64,000 bases of DNA from Amycolatopsis marina (GCF_900111885.1 NZ_FOKG01000008.1:186001-250000); one strand, 5' to 3'; counted from the stretch's first letter, positions 9,001 to 19,420 are shown. The notes: generated by a model not told the origin, from the letters alone. Translations and numbers: made by a program.

Positions 9001-11301
9001 ATGGGTGCCCCGACCGTGCGTGTCCGAAGCAGATTCCGCAGGCTGCTGGCGGCGTCGTCCGCGGTGGTTCTCGGCGTGACCGGCCTCGCGGTGGTCCCCG
9101 CGGCCCCGGCCGCGGCCGTGCCTGCCGGATTCCGGGACACGGTCGCGATCGGTGGGCTCAGCTCGCCGACGGCGGCGGCGTTCGCGCCGGACGGCCGGGT
9201 GTTCGTCGCGGAGAAGAGCGGCATCGTCAAGGTGTTCGATTCGCTGGCAGATCCCTCCGCCACGGTGTTCGCCGACCTGCGTAAGCAGACGCAGGACTTC
9301 TGGGACCGGGGTCTGCTCGGTCTCGCGGTGGACCCGGAGTTCCCGGCCCGGCCGTTCGTCTATGTCTCCTACACCTACGACGCCGAGCCCGGCGGGAAGG
9401 CGCCGCGCTGGGGCGACGCGTGCCCGACGCCGCCGGGGGCCACCGACAAGGGGTGTGTCGTCACCGGGCGGGTGTCCAAGCTGACGATGGGCGGTGGTGG
9501 GACCGCCACCAAGGAACAGCCGTTGGTGACCGGGTGGTGCCAGCAGTACCCGAGTCACACCATCGGGACCGTGGCCTTCGGCCCGGACGGCAATCTGTAC
9601 GTCGGCGGCGGGGACGGCGCGAGTTTCAACTTCGCCGACCAGGGTCAGGTGGGCAACCCGTGCGCCGACCCGCCCGGCCCCCGGGGCAGTGACCTGGTGG
9701 CCCCGAACGCGGAAGGTGGCGCGCTGCGGTCGCAGTCGCCCCAGCGGCCTGCCGGGCAGCCGGTGGTGCTCAACGGCGCGATCCTGCGGATCGACCCGGA
9801 CACCGGTGCCGGCGTGGCGGGAAATCCGTTCGCGAGCAGCGCGGACGCGAACGCGCGGCGGATCATCGCCTACGGCCTGCGCAACCAGTTCCGGTTCACC
9901 TTCCGGCCCGGCAGCAACGAACTCTGGGCCGGGGATGTCGGCTGGCACGACTGGGAGGAGATCAACCGCGTCGCGGATGTGACCGACAGGGTGGCGGAGA
10001 ACTTCGGCTGGCCCTGCTACGAGGGCAACGACCGGCAGACCGGGTACTCGAACCTGGACCGGTGCCAGTCGCTGTACTCCGGAGCCGGCCAGACGGCGCC
10101 GTACCACGCCTACAGCCATGGCGGCGCGGTGGCGAACGGCGATGGCTGCGCCGCGGGGGGCTCCTCGATCAGCGGGATCGCCTTCGAGTCGGGGGACAGC
10201 TATCCGTCGGCCTACGACGGTGCGCTGTTCTTCGCGGACTCCTCGCGTGGCTGCATCTGGGCGATGCGGACAAGTGTCATGGGTGATCCGAGCCCTTCGC
10301 GGATCACGCCGTTCGTGACCGGCGCGAGCATCCCGGTGCAGGTGCTGGCCGGTCCCGGTGGTGACCTGTTCTACGTCGCACTCGGTTCGGGTGAGCTGCG
10401 CAGGGTCAGCTACCGCGACGACGGCAACCGGCCGCCGGTCGCGCGAGCGACGGCGAAGCCTTCGTCAGGCCCGGCGCCGCTGACCGTGCGGTTCGACGGT
10501 GGCGGATCCAGTGATCCGGATTCCGGGGACACGCTGACCTACGCCTGGGATCTCGACGGAGACGGCGCCTATGACGACGCCGCGGGGCCGAAGCCGACTC
10601 GGACCTATTCGGACACCACGGTGGTGGAGGTCGGGCTGCGGGTGACGGACTCGCAGGGGGTCAGTGACACCACGAAGGTCTCGGTGACCGTGGGAAGTCC
10701 GCGCGGGGACGGGCCGGTTCCGGAAATCGACGAGCCGACGGGCTCGCTCAACTGGCGTGTGGGGCAGCCGGTGCGGTTCTCCGGAAAGGCGGTCGACCCG
10801 CGCAACGACGCGCTGCTGCCCGCGTCGGCGCTGTCCTGGCGGCTGGCCATTCGCCACTGCGTCGCCGACGGAAGCTGTCACACGCACAGGCTGCAGGACT
10901 TCAACGGTGTCGGCTCGGGGACGTTCACCGCGCCGGACCACGAGTACCCCTCGTACCTGGAACTGACGCTCATGGCGAAGGACTCCTCAGGCCGTACGGG
11001 CACGCGGACGATGGAGTTGCGGCCCGAGACGACCCGCCTGGACTTCACATCGAGCCCGAGTGGTGCGCTGCTCTCGGTGGCGGGCAGCCAGCAGCGGACG
11101 CCGTTCTCCCGCACGGTGATCGTCGGGTCGAACAACTCGATCAGCGCGGCCAGCCCGCAGCGCCTCGGCGTGTTCAACACCAAGCACGCCTTCACGAGCT
11201 GGTCCGACGGCGGCCAGCGGACGCACAACATCACCGCACCGGCGGGCCCGAAGGAGTACCGCGCGAACTACAGCCGGTGCTCGGCGGAAAACCCCTGCTG
11301 A
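9001..11301 (+). CDS. Secreted PQQ-type sugar dehydrogenase family protein with PKD domain (copy 2)
   Basis: A 766-aa tandem paralogue of the preceding protein. It has the same architecture: signal peptide (1-37), beta-propeller (about 40-480), PKD domain (FDGGGSSDPDSGDTLTYAWD) and the same cysteine-containing C-terminal domain ending ENPC. Long blocks are identical by eye, including ENFGWPCYEG and the RTVIVGSNNSISAASPQRLG block. Differences are scattered, with a few single-codon indels around the asparagine-rich loop (NANLTRCESL against NLDRCQSL), so this is an old duplication kept under selection. TGGAG lies 8 nt before the ATG. No terminator separates it clearly from copy 1, but the spacer has its own promoter-like element. 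Confidence 0.88.
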   Translation: MGAPTVRVRSRFRRLLAASSAVVLGVTGLAVVPAAPAAAVPAGFRDTVAIGGLSSPTAAAFAPDGRVFVAEKSGIVKVFDSLADPSATVFADLRKQTQDFWDRGLLGLAVDPEFPARPFVYVSYTYDAEPGGKAPRWGDACPTPPGATDKGCVVTGRVSKLTMGGGGTATKEQPLVTGWCQQYPSHTIGTVAFGPDGNLYVGGGDGASFNFADQGQVGNPCADPPGPRGSDLVAPNAEGGALRSQSPQRPAGQPVVLNGAILRIDPDTGAGVAGNPFASSADANARRIIAYGLRNQFRFTFRPGSNELWAGDVGWHDWEEINRVADVTDRVAENFGWPCYEGNDRQTGYSNLDRCQSLYSGAGQTAPYHAYSHGGAVANGDGCAAGGSSISGIAFESGDSYPSAYDGALFFADSSRGCIWAMRTSVMGDPSPSRITPFVTGASIPVQVLAGPGGDLFYVALGSGELRRVSYRDDGNRPPVARATAKPSSGPAPLTVRFDGGGSSDPDSGDTLTYAWDLDGDGAYDDAAGPKPTRTYSDTTVVEVGLRVTDSQGVSDTTKVSVTVGSPRGDGPVPEIDEPTGSLNWRVGQPVRFSGKAVDPRNDALLPASALSWRLAIRHCVADGSCHTHRLQDFNGVGSGTFTAPDHEYPSYLELTLMAKDSSGRTGTRTMELRPETTRLDFTSSPSGALLSVAGSQQRTPFSRTVIVGSNNSISAASPQRLGVFNTKHAFTSWSDGGQRTHNITAPAGPKEYRANYSRCSAENPC

Positions 11302-11394
11302 GGTAGCCGGCGGTGCGGACAGGTCACGGCGTCCGCCCTTGCACCGTGTACGTAAGGTAACCCATGTCCGGCAAGCGATGACTGGAATGTGGTT

Positions 11395-12868
<1,474 letters not shown>

Positions 12869-12937
12869 CAGCCGCCACCGACAGCTCGGTCCAGGGATGG
12901 TGCGTCTGCAAGTACCACCAAGCAAGATCATCGGCAC

Positions 12938-12993
12938 CGCCAACTACCCCCATCCGCACTTTCCCGGGAAAGTGCGGATGGGGGTAGTTGGCG
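12938..12993. terminator. 56-bp perfect palindrome, member of the convergent-gap repeat family
   Basis: A perfect inverted repeat centred on 12965/12966 with no unpaired centre. The core is GCACTTTCCCGGGAAAGTGC, and the arms extend outward through CATCC/GGATG to GTAGTTGGC at the right edge. It lies between the convergent aminopeptidase and monooxygenase genes, where it would work in both directions. The same core recurs at 39241-39372 and 63409-63479. Confidence 0.75.
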
Positions 12994-13008
12994 TCAGGGC
13001 GCACCCAG

Positions 13009-14607
13009 TCAGGTGCTCGACACCGGCACCGGCACTGGGGTCGGCCTGGCCAGCACCTGGTCCAGAACGTCGGTGAGTAACCGCGCCGGATCTGGGACCA
13101 GTGCCGTGACCCGCATCGCGACGATCGCGTCCGGTCGCACGAGCATGGACCCGTCATCGGACAGCCACGGTGCGTGGACCCGGTGCGCCGGTAGGCCGAC
13201 GTCCGCCGCGGCGGTGAGCCACCGGTCGCCCGCGCCGCCCACCAGCAGAGTCCACCGGGACGCGACCAGGTCGAGCGTGGAGACCCCGTCGACCCACGCG
13301 TGGGGCAACCGTGATCCCGGCGACCCGTCCAGCGTCACCGCCAGGTCCACTGTGGATGGCAGTTCCGGCTGTGGATCGACGACGGCGGCCGAGTCGTATC
13401 GCTGGCCGAGGTGCACGACCGGCGCCGCCCACACCCCCGCGGCCGTCCTGGCGGCGTCGGCCTCAGGTCCACGCCCCCAGTGCAGATCTGGGTCGGGGAG
13501 CCTGCGCATCGCCTGGTCCAGTGTCGCCACGGCGACCGGCTCGCGCTCCTGAGCGTAGGTGTCGAGCAGACCGGCGCCCGCCTCACCCTTGTGCACGGCG
13601 CCCAGTTTCCACGCCAGGTTGTGCGCGTCCGCGACCCCGGTATTGAGGCCGAACGCGCCCAGCGGCGACACGGTGTGCGCGGCGTCGCCGACGAGGAACA
13701 CACGGCCGACGGCGAAGCGGTCCGCCATGCAGCTCCGGGGCCGCCAGGGGAGCACGCTGCGCACCTCGACGGCGAGGTTGGGATCGCCGACCGCCGCCCG
13801 GACGACCGCGGTGCACCGCTCGTGCGTGAAGTCCTCCTGACGCTCGTTCCCTTCCACGTCGCAAGCGACGTGGAAGACCCAGTTCGTCTCGCCGTCCACG
13901 GTCGCCAGCAGACCGGGCGCCTCCGGCGTGGTGATCGTGCAGGTGGCGAAGGACATTCCCCGCAGGTGTGGTCGGAGGTCGGCCCGGAACAAAATGTTGA
14001 GCATCGACTTTCCCAGCTCGCCGGGCCCGGAGGTGCCCACGCCGAGCGCGGTCCGGACGGCGCTGTGCGTGCCGTCCGCAGCCACCACACGTGCGCAGCG
14101 CAACGAGTAGCGGCCATCGGGACCCGCCAGTTCGACGTCGACCCGGTCGGCGTCCTGCGCGATGCCGACCAAACGGGTCGACCAGCGCAGATCCGCTCCT
14201 CGGCGCGCCAGGTAGGCGGCCACCACGGCGTCGAGGCGGTCCTGCGAGCAGACGCCCCGCAGCCTGAACGGCATTGTGTCCAGTTCGTCGGCGGACGGGG
14301 TCGGCATGGGCACGGTCACGACGTCTCCCGCGCCCATCTCGACGACCGTCCGCGCCACCGCCTTGCCTGCGGAGCTTCGGAGGTCGACCGCCTCGGCGTC
14401 GGCGGCGGTGTCGAGCCCGAGCTCGCGGAGGATCTCGACGGTGCGCGGTCCGATGCCGGTGGCGCGCGGGTGGACCGACGGACCAGACCGGCGTTCGACG
14501 AGCACCACGGGAACGCCGTGGTGGGTGAGCAGCGCCGCGGCGAGCAGCCCGACGCTGCCGCCTCCAACCACGAGCACGGGCACCTCTGGATACACTGTTG
14601 TCGTCAT
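13009..14607 (-). CDS. FAD-dependent aromatic monooxygenase
   Basis: Class A flavin hydroxylase (532 aa) of the phenol/polyketide/rifampicin hydroxylase type. The FAD-binding motif GGGSVG is at residues 15-20, followed by the ribose-contacting glutamate/arginine region (LVERRSGPS). The second FAD motif is GDAAHTVSPLGAFGLNTGV. A C-terminal thioredoxin-like domain is expected in this subfamily, and the last 150 residues fit one. The start at 14607 is set by a leaderless promoter with an operator across it. The neighbouring divergent TetR gene probably represses it. The substrate is unknown; an antibiotic or aromatic xenobiotic is plausible. Confidence 0.9.
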   Translation of the reverse strand: MTTTVYPEVPVLVVGGGSVGLLAAALLTHHGVPVVLVERRSGPSVHPRATGIGPRTVEILRELGLDTAADAEAVDLRSSAGKAVARTVVEMGAGDVVTVPMPTPSADELDTMPFRLRGVCSQDRLDAVVAAYLARRGADLRWSTRLVGIAQDADRVDVELAGPDGRYSLRCARVVAADGTHSAVRTALGVGTSGPGELGKSMLNILFRADLRPHLRGMSFATCTITTPEAPGLLATVDGETNWVFHVACDVEGNERQEDFTHERCTAVVRAAVGDPNLAVEVRSVLPWRPRSCMADRFAVGRVFLVGDAAHTVSPLGAFGLNTGVADAHNLAWKLGAVHKGEAGAGLLDTYAQEREPVAVATLDQAMRRLPDPDLHWGRGPEADAARTAAGVWAAPVVHLGQRYDSAAVVDPQPELPSTVDLAVTLDGSPGSRLPHAWVDGVSTLDLVASRWTLLVGGAGDRWLTAAADVGLPAHRVHAPWLSDDGSMLVRPDAIVAMRVTALVPDPARLLTDVLDQVLARPTPVPVPVSST

Positions 14608-14643
14608 GGATACACCGTATCCAGAAGGTAGGATGCCGGTCAA
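14605..14643 (-). promoter_or_regulatory. Leaderless promoter of the monooxygenase with TetR-type operator
   Basis: On the minus strand TTGACC (14643-14638), an 18-bp spacer and TACGGT (14619-14614) are followed by 6 nt and the ATG at 14607. The palindrome TGGATAC-ACC-GTATCCA (14607-14623) covers the -10 and the start codon. A half-like direct copy TGGATACAC lies inside the gene at 14587-14595. Confidence 0.75.
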
Positions 14644-14663
14644 CGAGGAAAGGAGCCCACTCG

Positions 14664-15368
14664 ATGACCGAACCCGCTCCCTCGATGGTGTGGACCAGGC
14701 CACGCCCGCAACCGCGCCGACGTGCACCGGGGGTGGACCAGTACGTGGCCGCCGCGCTGGCCGTCGCCGACGCGGAGGGCTTGGCCGCGGTGTCGATGCG
14801 CCGGATCGCGAGCGATCTCGGTTCCGGGACTGCCACCCTCTACCGCTACATCACCAACCGCGACGAACTGCTGGATTTGATGATCGACGCGGTGCAGGGC
14901 GAGGACCCGATCCCCGAGCCGGTTGGGGACTGGCGCACCGATCTCGCCACGGTCGCGCACGCGCTGCGCGCGACCCTGCTGCGGCATCCGTGGTTGGCCG
15001 GCGAACTGTCGGGCAGGCCCTCGCTTGGCCCCAACTCGCTGCGGCGGTCCGAATCCGCCCTGCGCGCCGCCGTCGCACTCACGCCCGACATCACCCTGGC
15101 GTCGCAGGCACTCGGCGCCGTGCGCGCGTACGTGCTGGGTTCGGTGGCCACTCAACAGGCCGCTCGTCGTGACGAGCAGCGCACCGGCCTGACCGAGGAA
15201 CAGTGGCAGCGCAGCGTCGGTCCCTACATCAGCGAGGTCCTCGCGGCGGGCGAGCACCCGATGCTCGCCCGCCGCGTCCTCGAAGGCGAGGAACTCGACC
15301 CCGACGTCGAGTTCGCGTTCGGTCTGGAATGCGTGCTCGACGGTCTCGCGGCCAGACTGGGTCGCTGA
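14664..15368 (+). CDS. TetR/AcrR family transcriptional regulator
   Basis: Repressor of 234 aa. The DNA-binding helix-turn-helix is at about residues 25-75 (LAAVSMRRIASDLGSGTATL then YRYITNRDELLDLM), preceded by a short basic arm PRPQPRRRAP. The C-terminal ligand-binding domain resembles that of tetracycline-repressor-like proteins. AAAGGAG lies 9 nt before the ATG; the in-frame upstream codons overlap the operator region. It diverges from the FAD monooxygenase, and the palindrome at 14607-14623 is its likely site. The ligand is probably a substrate of the monooxygenase (inference). Confidence 0.9.
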   Translation: MTEPAPSMVWTRPRPQPRRRAPGVDQYVAAALAVADAEGLAAVSMRRIASDLGSGTATLYRYITNRDELLDLMIDAVQGEDPIPEPVGDWRTDLATVAHALRATLLRHPWLAGELSGRPSLGPNSLRRSESALRAAVALTPDITLASQALGAVRAYVLGSVATQQAARRDEQRTGLTEEQWQRSVGPYISEVLAAGEHPMLARRVLEGEELDPDVEFAFGLECVLDGLAARLGR

Positions 15369-15522
15369 CCGGTCGATACGCGTACCGGTTGAGTGGGTCC
15401 GGGCCGGTGAACAACTGGACCGCGTCATCGACGGTGGCTTGGACTGCCGTTGGTCGGGGCGAGGTGACCGCTTGCCGACAGCCACCTGCCGGTGGAACTG
15501 GTGTTCGAGTAGCGTCGGTGGT

Positions 15523-16892
15523 GTGGACGTGGACGAGCGGGTGATACCGGCGTGGCAGCTTTCCGAGGGGGAGCTGCTCGGTGCCCTGCCGAGTCCGAAA
15601 AGGTCTTGCGGCGGCAGTACGGGCGGATGCTGGAACTAGTGGCGGAGACGGAAAAGCGCGGTGCAGCCGCGGCGCAGGGGTATGCGGGCACGGTGTCGCT
15701 GTTGATGATGGCGCTGCGCCTGACCCGCGCTGAGGCCAAGGCCCGTGTCGCGTAGGCGACCACTCCAATGCCGGTGGCGCAGGACGCTCTGCGGGCGGGA
15801 GAGATCGGCGCCGCGCAGGTGGCACAGATTCAGAAAGTCCTGACCCAAGCACCGGACACTCTTCCCGAGGCCGAGCGGCTCGCGACGGAGAACACGCTGG
15901 TCGAACTGGGCTGCCAGGCCGACGCCACCAAGGTCGCCAAGGTCGGGCAGCGGATCCTGGGCCACTGGGACGTTGAGAACGCTCCCCCGAAGGATCGGGA
16001 GCACCCCAAGGGGCCGTATCGGGAGTTTTACGGCCGCTACCGCCGGGACGGACAGTACGTGTTCTCCGGGCAACTGGACCCGGAATCAGCTGGGGAACTG
16101 GAAGGCGTCATGCATCCGCTGGCGAAGCCTGACCCGGCCGATGTCGACGGCGCCCCGGACCGCCGCAGCCATGCGCAGCGGCAGGGCGACGCCCTCGCCA
16201 ACATCATCAGCCGCACCGCCCGCGCCGACGATCTCCCGACCACCGGCGGCGAACGCGCCGTGGTGACGGTGACAGTGTCCCTGGCGGAGTTGGAACAGCG
16301 TGCGGAAACCGCGATGCGGGGCGCGACTGGCTACACCTCGATCAGCCAACTCCGCCGCTGGTGTTGCGAAGCGAAAGTGTTGCCCGCCGTCCTCGGCACC
16401 CACGGCGAAATTCTCGACCTCGGCCGCGCCCAGCGCCTCGCCACCCCGGCTCAGCGACGGGCACTGGCGATCCGGGACGGGGGCTGCACCCGGCCGGGCT
16501 GTACACGCGGTCCGAAGTGGTGTCAGGTTCACCACGTGGTGTGGTGGATCGCCAATGGACCGTCCGGTCTGGACAACATGATCCTCGTCTGTGCGAAACA
16601 CCACCGCGAGCTGCACCACACCGGATGGTCGGTCCGCATCCGCCACGGAACACCGGAGTTCATCCCACCGGAATGGCTGGACCCGGAACAGAAACCCATA
16701 CGGAACAGCGCACACGATCCGCCCGGTAGGCGGCGTCATCGATCGGCGTCGACCCAGAGCAGGCCGACGTCGGCCCGCTGGCCCAGGACGCGCAGCATGC
16801 TCTCCTCGGACGTGAAACGCCCGTGCACGGTCTCGTCCATGGACCGAACCACCAAGTGGTCCTCGAACCCGAGTCCCCAGGCGAAAACCTGA
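15523..16892 (+). pseudogene. DUF222/HNH endonuclease (13E12 repeat family), broken
   Basis: A relic of the actinobacterial DUF222-HNH family, often found in many copies per genome. The N-terminus (from GTG 15523, ERVIPAWQLSEGELLGAL) shifts frame near 15595 into SEKVLRRQYGRMLEL. A TAG at 15753-15755 then interrupts the new frame after AKARVA. The rest stays in that frame from 15768 on, with DUF222 helices and the HNH site CTRPGCTRGPKWCQVHHV and CAKHHRELHH. The natural end is probably near 16720; the following codons to 16892 look random. One frameshift plus one stop makes an intact product unlikely. Confidence 0.85.
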
Positions 16893-17017
16893 CCGTCCCA
16901 CCCCACATCGTCCTCTGTGGATTCTTACAGCGCGAACCGCCGGGGTGGATTGGCGAGCGCCCACGACCTCAGCAGGGCACGCAGCTCGTCTCGCGTCCGG
17001 GGCAACTCGGGAGTCAT
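16736..17017 (-). pseudogene. Small actinomycete protein split by an in-frame TAA
   Basis: A 94-codon reading frame on the minus strand starts MTPELPRTRDELRALLRS at 17017 and runs to a TGA at 16736-16738. Codon 31 is TAA (16927-16925). The frame continues without further interruption as FAWGLGFEDHLVVRSMDE and RFTSEESMLRVLGQ to the end. Composition and spacing on both sides of the stop look like one coding sequence, so a single nonsense mutation is the simplest reading. A GTG at 16907 could restart the second half. The family is not recognised; it neighbours a helix-turn-helix/DUF397 pair. It partly overlaps the degenerate tail of the HNH relic on the other strand. Confidence 0.6.
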
Positions 17018-17139
17018 GGAGACAGCGTTGCACTACGGCGGACTGTCCCAGTAGTTGAAACAGCGGATCCGATCGTGTGATCGCGCCCGTGCCGGTCGAC
17101 GCGATGAGATGAGGAGCGAGCACCGGAGAGGGGAGCCAG

Positions 17140-17988
17140 ATGCCGACCAGACACGGCACCGCGCGCATTCGCAGCATCGCGACCGAGTTGCGAGACCTGC
17201 GTGACAAGGCAGGCCTGAGCACGCGGGAGGCGGCCAAGCGGGTGGGCATGTCCGCGTCCACGCTGAACCGGCTGGAGAACGGCGGCAAGGCCGTCGAGCC
17301 GGAGGACGTCTCGGCGCTGCTGGTGGTCTACGCCGTGACCGGCGTCGAACGCGAGCGCCTGCTGCAACTGTCCCGAGAGGCGAACCTTCCAGGCTGGTGG
17401 GAGACGGGCGACCGGCCGCTACCTAAGCATTTGCCTGCCCTGATCAGCTTTGAGTCGGAGGCGACGGCCATCGTCCATGTGTCGATGTTGCGTATCCCAG
17501 GGCTGCTGCAAACCGCCGACTACATCCGTGAAGTCATGTCAGCAAACCAGGTCGCCGCACCTGAGGTGGAGGCCCGGGTGGCTGCGCGACTTGGTCGTCA
17601 ATCGGTGCTCACCAAGCCCCGGCCTCCCCAGTACCTGGTGATTCTCGACGAGGCCGTTCTGCGGCGGCCTGTTGGCGGTGGTCAGCTCATGGCGGAGCAG
17701 CTGAGGCACGTCGTGAACTCTGCGCGCAGGCCGAACATCGAGGTGCGTGTGATCCCATTCGCGCGAGGTGAGCACGCGGGTGTTGACGGCACCTTCGTCG
17801 TGATGGATTTCGCCAAGGCTCGCTCGATCGTCTACCTGGAACACAAGCGGTCGTCGCTGTTCGTGGACGACCCGGATGAGGTTCGTGTGTTTCATCAAAC
17901 GACAGATACGCTGCTCACTACGGCCCTTGGATCGGGTGAATCACTGGAGTTTCTCGCGTCAGTGGCTGACGAATACAGCGAAGGGTGA
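17140..17988 (+). CDS. Helix-turn-helix regulator with DUF5753 domain
   Basis: A 282-aa DNA-binding protein of the large actinomycete XRE/DUF5753 family (WhiJ/BldB-associated type). The helix-turn-helix is at about residues 20-60 (LSTREAAKRVGMSASTLNRL then ENGGKAVEPED). The DUF5753 domain spans about 95-275, with the conserved RIPGLLQTADYIREV segment and the FARGEHAGVDGTFVVMDF stretch. GGGAG precedes the ATG. The DUF397 gene follows after 6 bp, as is usual for these pairs, which control development or antibiotic traits in Streptomyces; the targets here are unknown. Confidence 0.92.
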   Translation: MPTRHGTARIRSIATELRDLRDKAGLSTREAAKRVGMSASTLNRLENGGKAVEPEDVSALLVVYAVTGVERERLLQLSREANLPGWWETGDRPLPKHLPALISFESEATAIVHVSMLRIPGLLQTADYIREVMSANQVAAPEVEARVAARLGRQSVLTKPRPPQYLVILDEAVLRRPVGGGQLMAEQLRHVVNSARRPNIEVRVIPFARGEHAGVDGTFVVMDFAKARSIVYLEHKRSSLFVDDPDEVRVFHQTTDTLLTTALGSGESLEFLASVADEYSEG

Positions 17989-17994
17989 AACACG

Positions 17995-18183
17995 ATGGAG
18001 CGTTCCGAAGGGGTGCGGGACGCCGCATGGCGCACAGCCAGCTACAGCGGAACCGAAGGAGAGTGCGTCGAGGTCGCGCCGCTGCCGGGCGTCACCGCCG
18101 TCCGCGACACCAAGGACCGTGACGGCGGCACGCTCCAGTTCCCCACCGTCGCGTGGCGCGCCTTCACCGCGAACCTCGTTTGA
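17995..18183 (+). CDS. DUF397 domain protein
   Basis: A 62-aa protein made of one DUF397 domain: WRTASYSGTEGECVEVAPLP, VAVRDTKDRD-type strand and the terminal FPTVAWRAFTANL. Such small proteins are encoded with XRE/DUF5753 regulators and are thought to antagonise or tune them. It is 6 bp downstream of its partner, in one transcript. It ends 1 bp before the convergent sigma factor gene. Confidence 0.93.
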   Translation: MERSEGVRDAAWRTASYSGTEGECVEVAPLPGVTAVRDTKDRDGGTLQFPTVAWRAFTANLV

Positions 18184-18184
18184 G

Positions 18185-19420
18185 CTACCGCAGCTGGTCG
18201 CGGCGCCGGGTCAGGTAGGCGATCTCGGCGGTGTTGCCCGCCAGCTCGATGGCTCTGTCGTATGCCGAGCGCGAATCCTGGCCGCGGCCCAGTCTGCGCA
18301 GCAGGTCGGCGCGGCTCGCATGGTAGGCGTGGTATCCGGCCAGCTTGTCCGCAAGACGGTCGACGGCCGCCAGTGCCACCTCCGGGCCGTCGAGCTCGGC
18401 GACCGCGATGGCTCGGTTGAGGGCGATGATCGACGAGGGGTCGAGGCGGACGAGCTGGTCGTAGAGGGCGACGACCTGCGACCAGTCGGTGTCCCGTATG
18501 TCGCGGGCGGAGGTGTGCACGGCGTTGATCGCCGCGAGGATCTGGTAGCGGCCCGGAGCCACACCGGTGGCCAGGCGCTCGCGCACCAGCCGATGGCCCT
18601 CGGCGATCAGCGCCGCGTCCCAGGCGCCGCGGTCCTGCTCGTCGAGGGTGACCAGTTCGCCGCTCGCCGAGACCCGGGCGCAGCGGCGGGCCTCGGTGAG
18701 CAGCATCAGCGCCAGTAGCCCGGCCACCTCACCGTCATCCGGCATGAGGGCACGAATCAGGCGGGTGAGGCGGATGGCCTCGGCGGTCAGGTCGTGACGA
18801 ACGGGATCGGTGTCGGGGCCGGTCGCCAGATAGCCCTCGTTGAAGACGAGATAGAGGACGGCGAGTACGCCGGCGACCCGTGCCGGAAGATCCTCCGCCG
18901 CGGGTACCCGATAGGGGATGCGAGCCGCCTTGATCTTGGCCTTCGCGCGGGTGATCCGCTGTCCCGTGGTGTTCTCCTGCGCCAGGAAGGCGCGGGCGAT
19001 CTCGGGCACGGTCAGGCCGCCGACCAGGCGCAGCGTCAGCGCCACGCGGGTCTGCATCGCGAGCGCGGGGTGACAGCAGGTGAAGATCAGCCGGAGCCGC
19101 TCGTCGTCGATGACGCCGAGCGGCACAGTCGGCACAGCCGGGTCGTCGTCGTACACCAGCCGAGCCTCCTTCTGCTTGTCGTCGCGCTTGTTCTCGCGGC
19201 GGATCCGATCGATGGCCTTGCGGTTGGCGGTGGTGGTCAGCCAGGCGCCGGGATTGGGGGGTACGCCGTCGGTGGGCCACCGCTCGACGGCGGTCGCGAA
19301 CGCCTCGGCGGTCGCCTCCTCGGCGATGTCGAGGTCACCGAACCGTCTGGCCAGGTGGGCGACCACCCGTGCCCACTCCGCCTGGTGGGCCCGGGTGATC
19401 GCGTCCTCGACGTCGTTCAC
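18185..19420 (-). CDS. ECF RNA polymerase sigma factor with C-terminal TPR-like domain (ECF42-like)
   Basis: A 411-aa sigma factor, about twice the length of an ordinary ECF sigma. The N-terminal sigma2 domain is at about residues 8-75 (FGDLDIAEEATAEAFATA, GAWLTTTANRKAIDRIRR). Sigma4 is at about 105-165 (LRLVGGLTVPEIARAFL, TGQRITRAKAKI). A long helical domain (about 180-411) has ALNRAIAVAELDGPEVALAA and YHASRADLLRRLGR repeats. This architecture, with a DGPF-domain gene directly upstream, defines ECF42-type sigma factors, which lack a classical anti-sigma and are controlled through the C-terminal extension. It overlaps the DGPF gene by 4 nt (translational coupling). Confidence 0.92.
   Translation of the reverse strand: MNDVEDAITRAHQAEWARVVAHLARRFGDLDIAEEATAEAFATAVERWPTDGVPPNPGAWLTTTANRKAIDRIRRENKRDDKQKEARLVYDDDPAVPTVPLGVIDDERLRLIFTCCHPALAMQTRVALTLRLVGGLTVPEIARAFLAQENTTGQRITRAKAKIKAARIPYRVPAAEDLPARVAGVLAVLYLVFNEGYLATGPDTDPVRHDLTAEAIRLTRLIRALMPDDGEVAGLLALMLLTEARRCARVSASGELVTLDEQDRGAWDAALIAEGHRLVRERLATGVAPGRYQILAAINAVHTSARDIRDTDWSQVVALYDQLVRLDPSSIIALNRAIAVAELDGPEVALAAVDRLADKLAGYHAYHASRADLLRRLGRGQDSRSAYDRAIELAGNTAEIAYLTRRRDQLR

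Noticed and set aside
6418..10119. A very long open frame on the minus strand opposite both sugar dehydrogenase genes
   Set aside because: The composition is Arg/Gly/Val-rich third-position shadow of high-GC coding DNA. The plus-strand frames have signal peptides, domain motifs and ribosome sites.
15369..15522. Possible separate gene between the TetR gene and the HNH relic
   Set aside because: There is no frame with a start, ribosome site and protein-like sequence. It looks like plain spacer.
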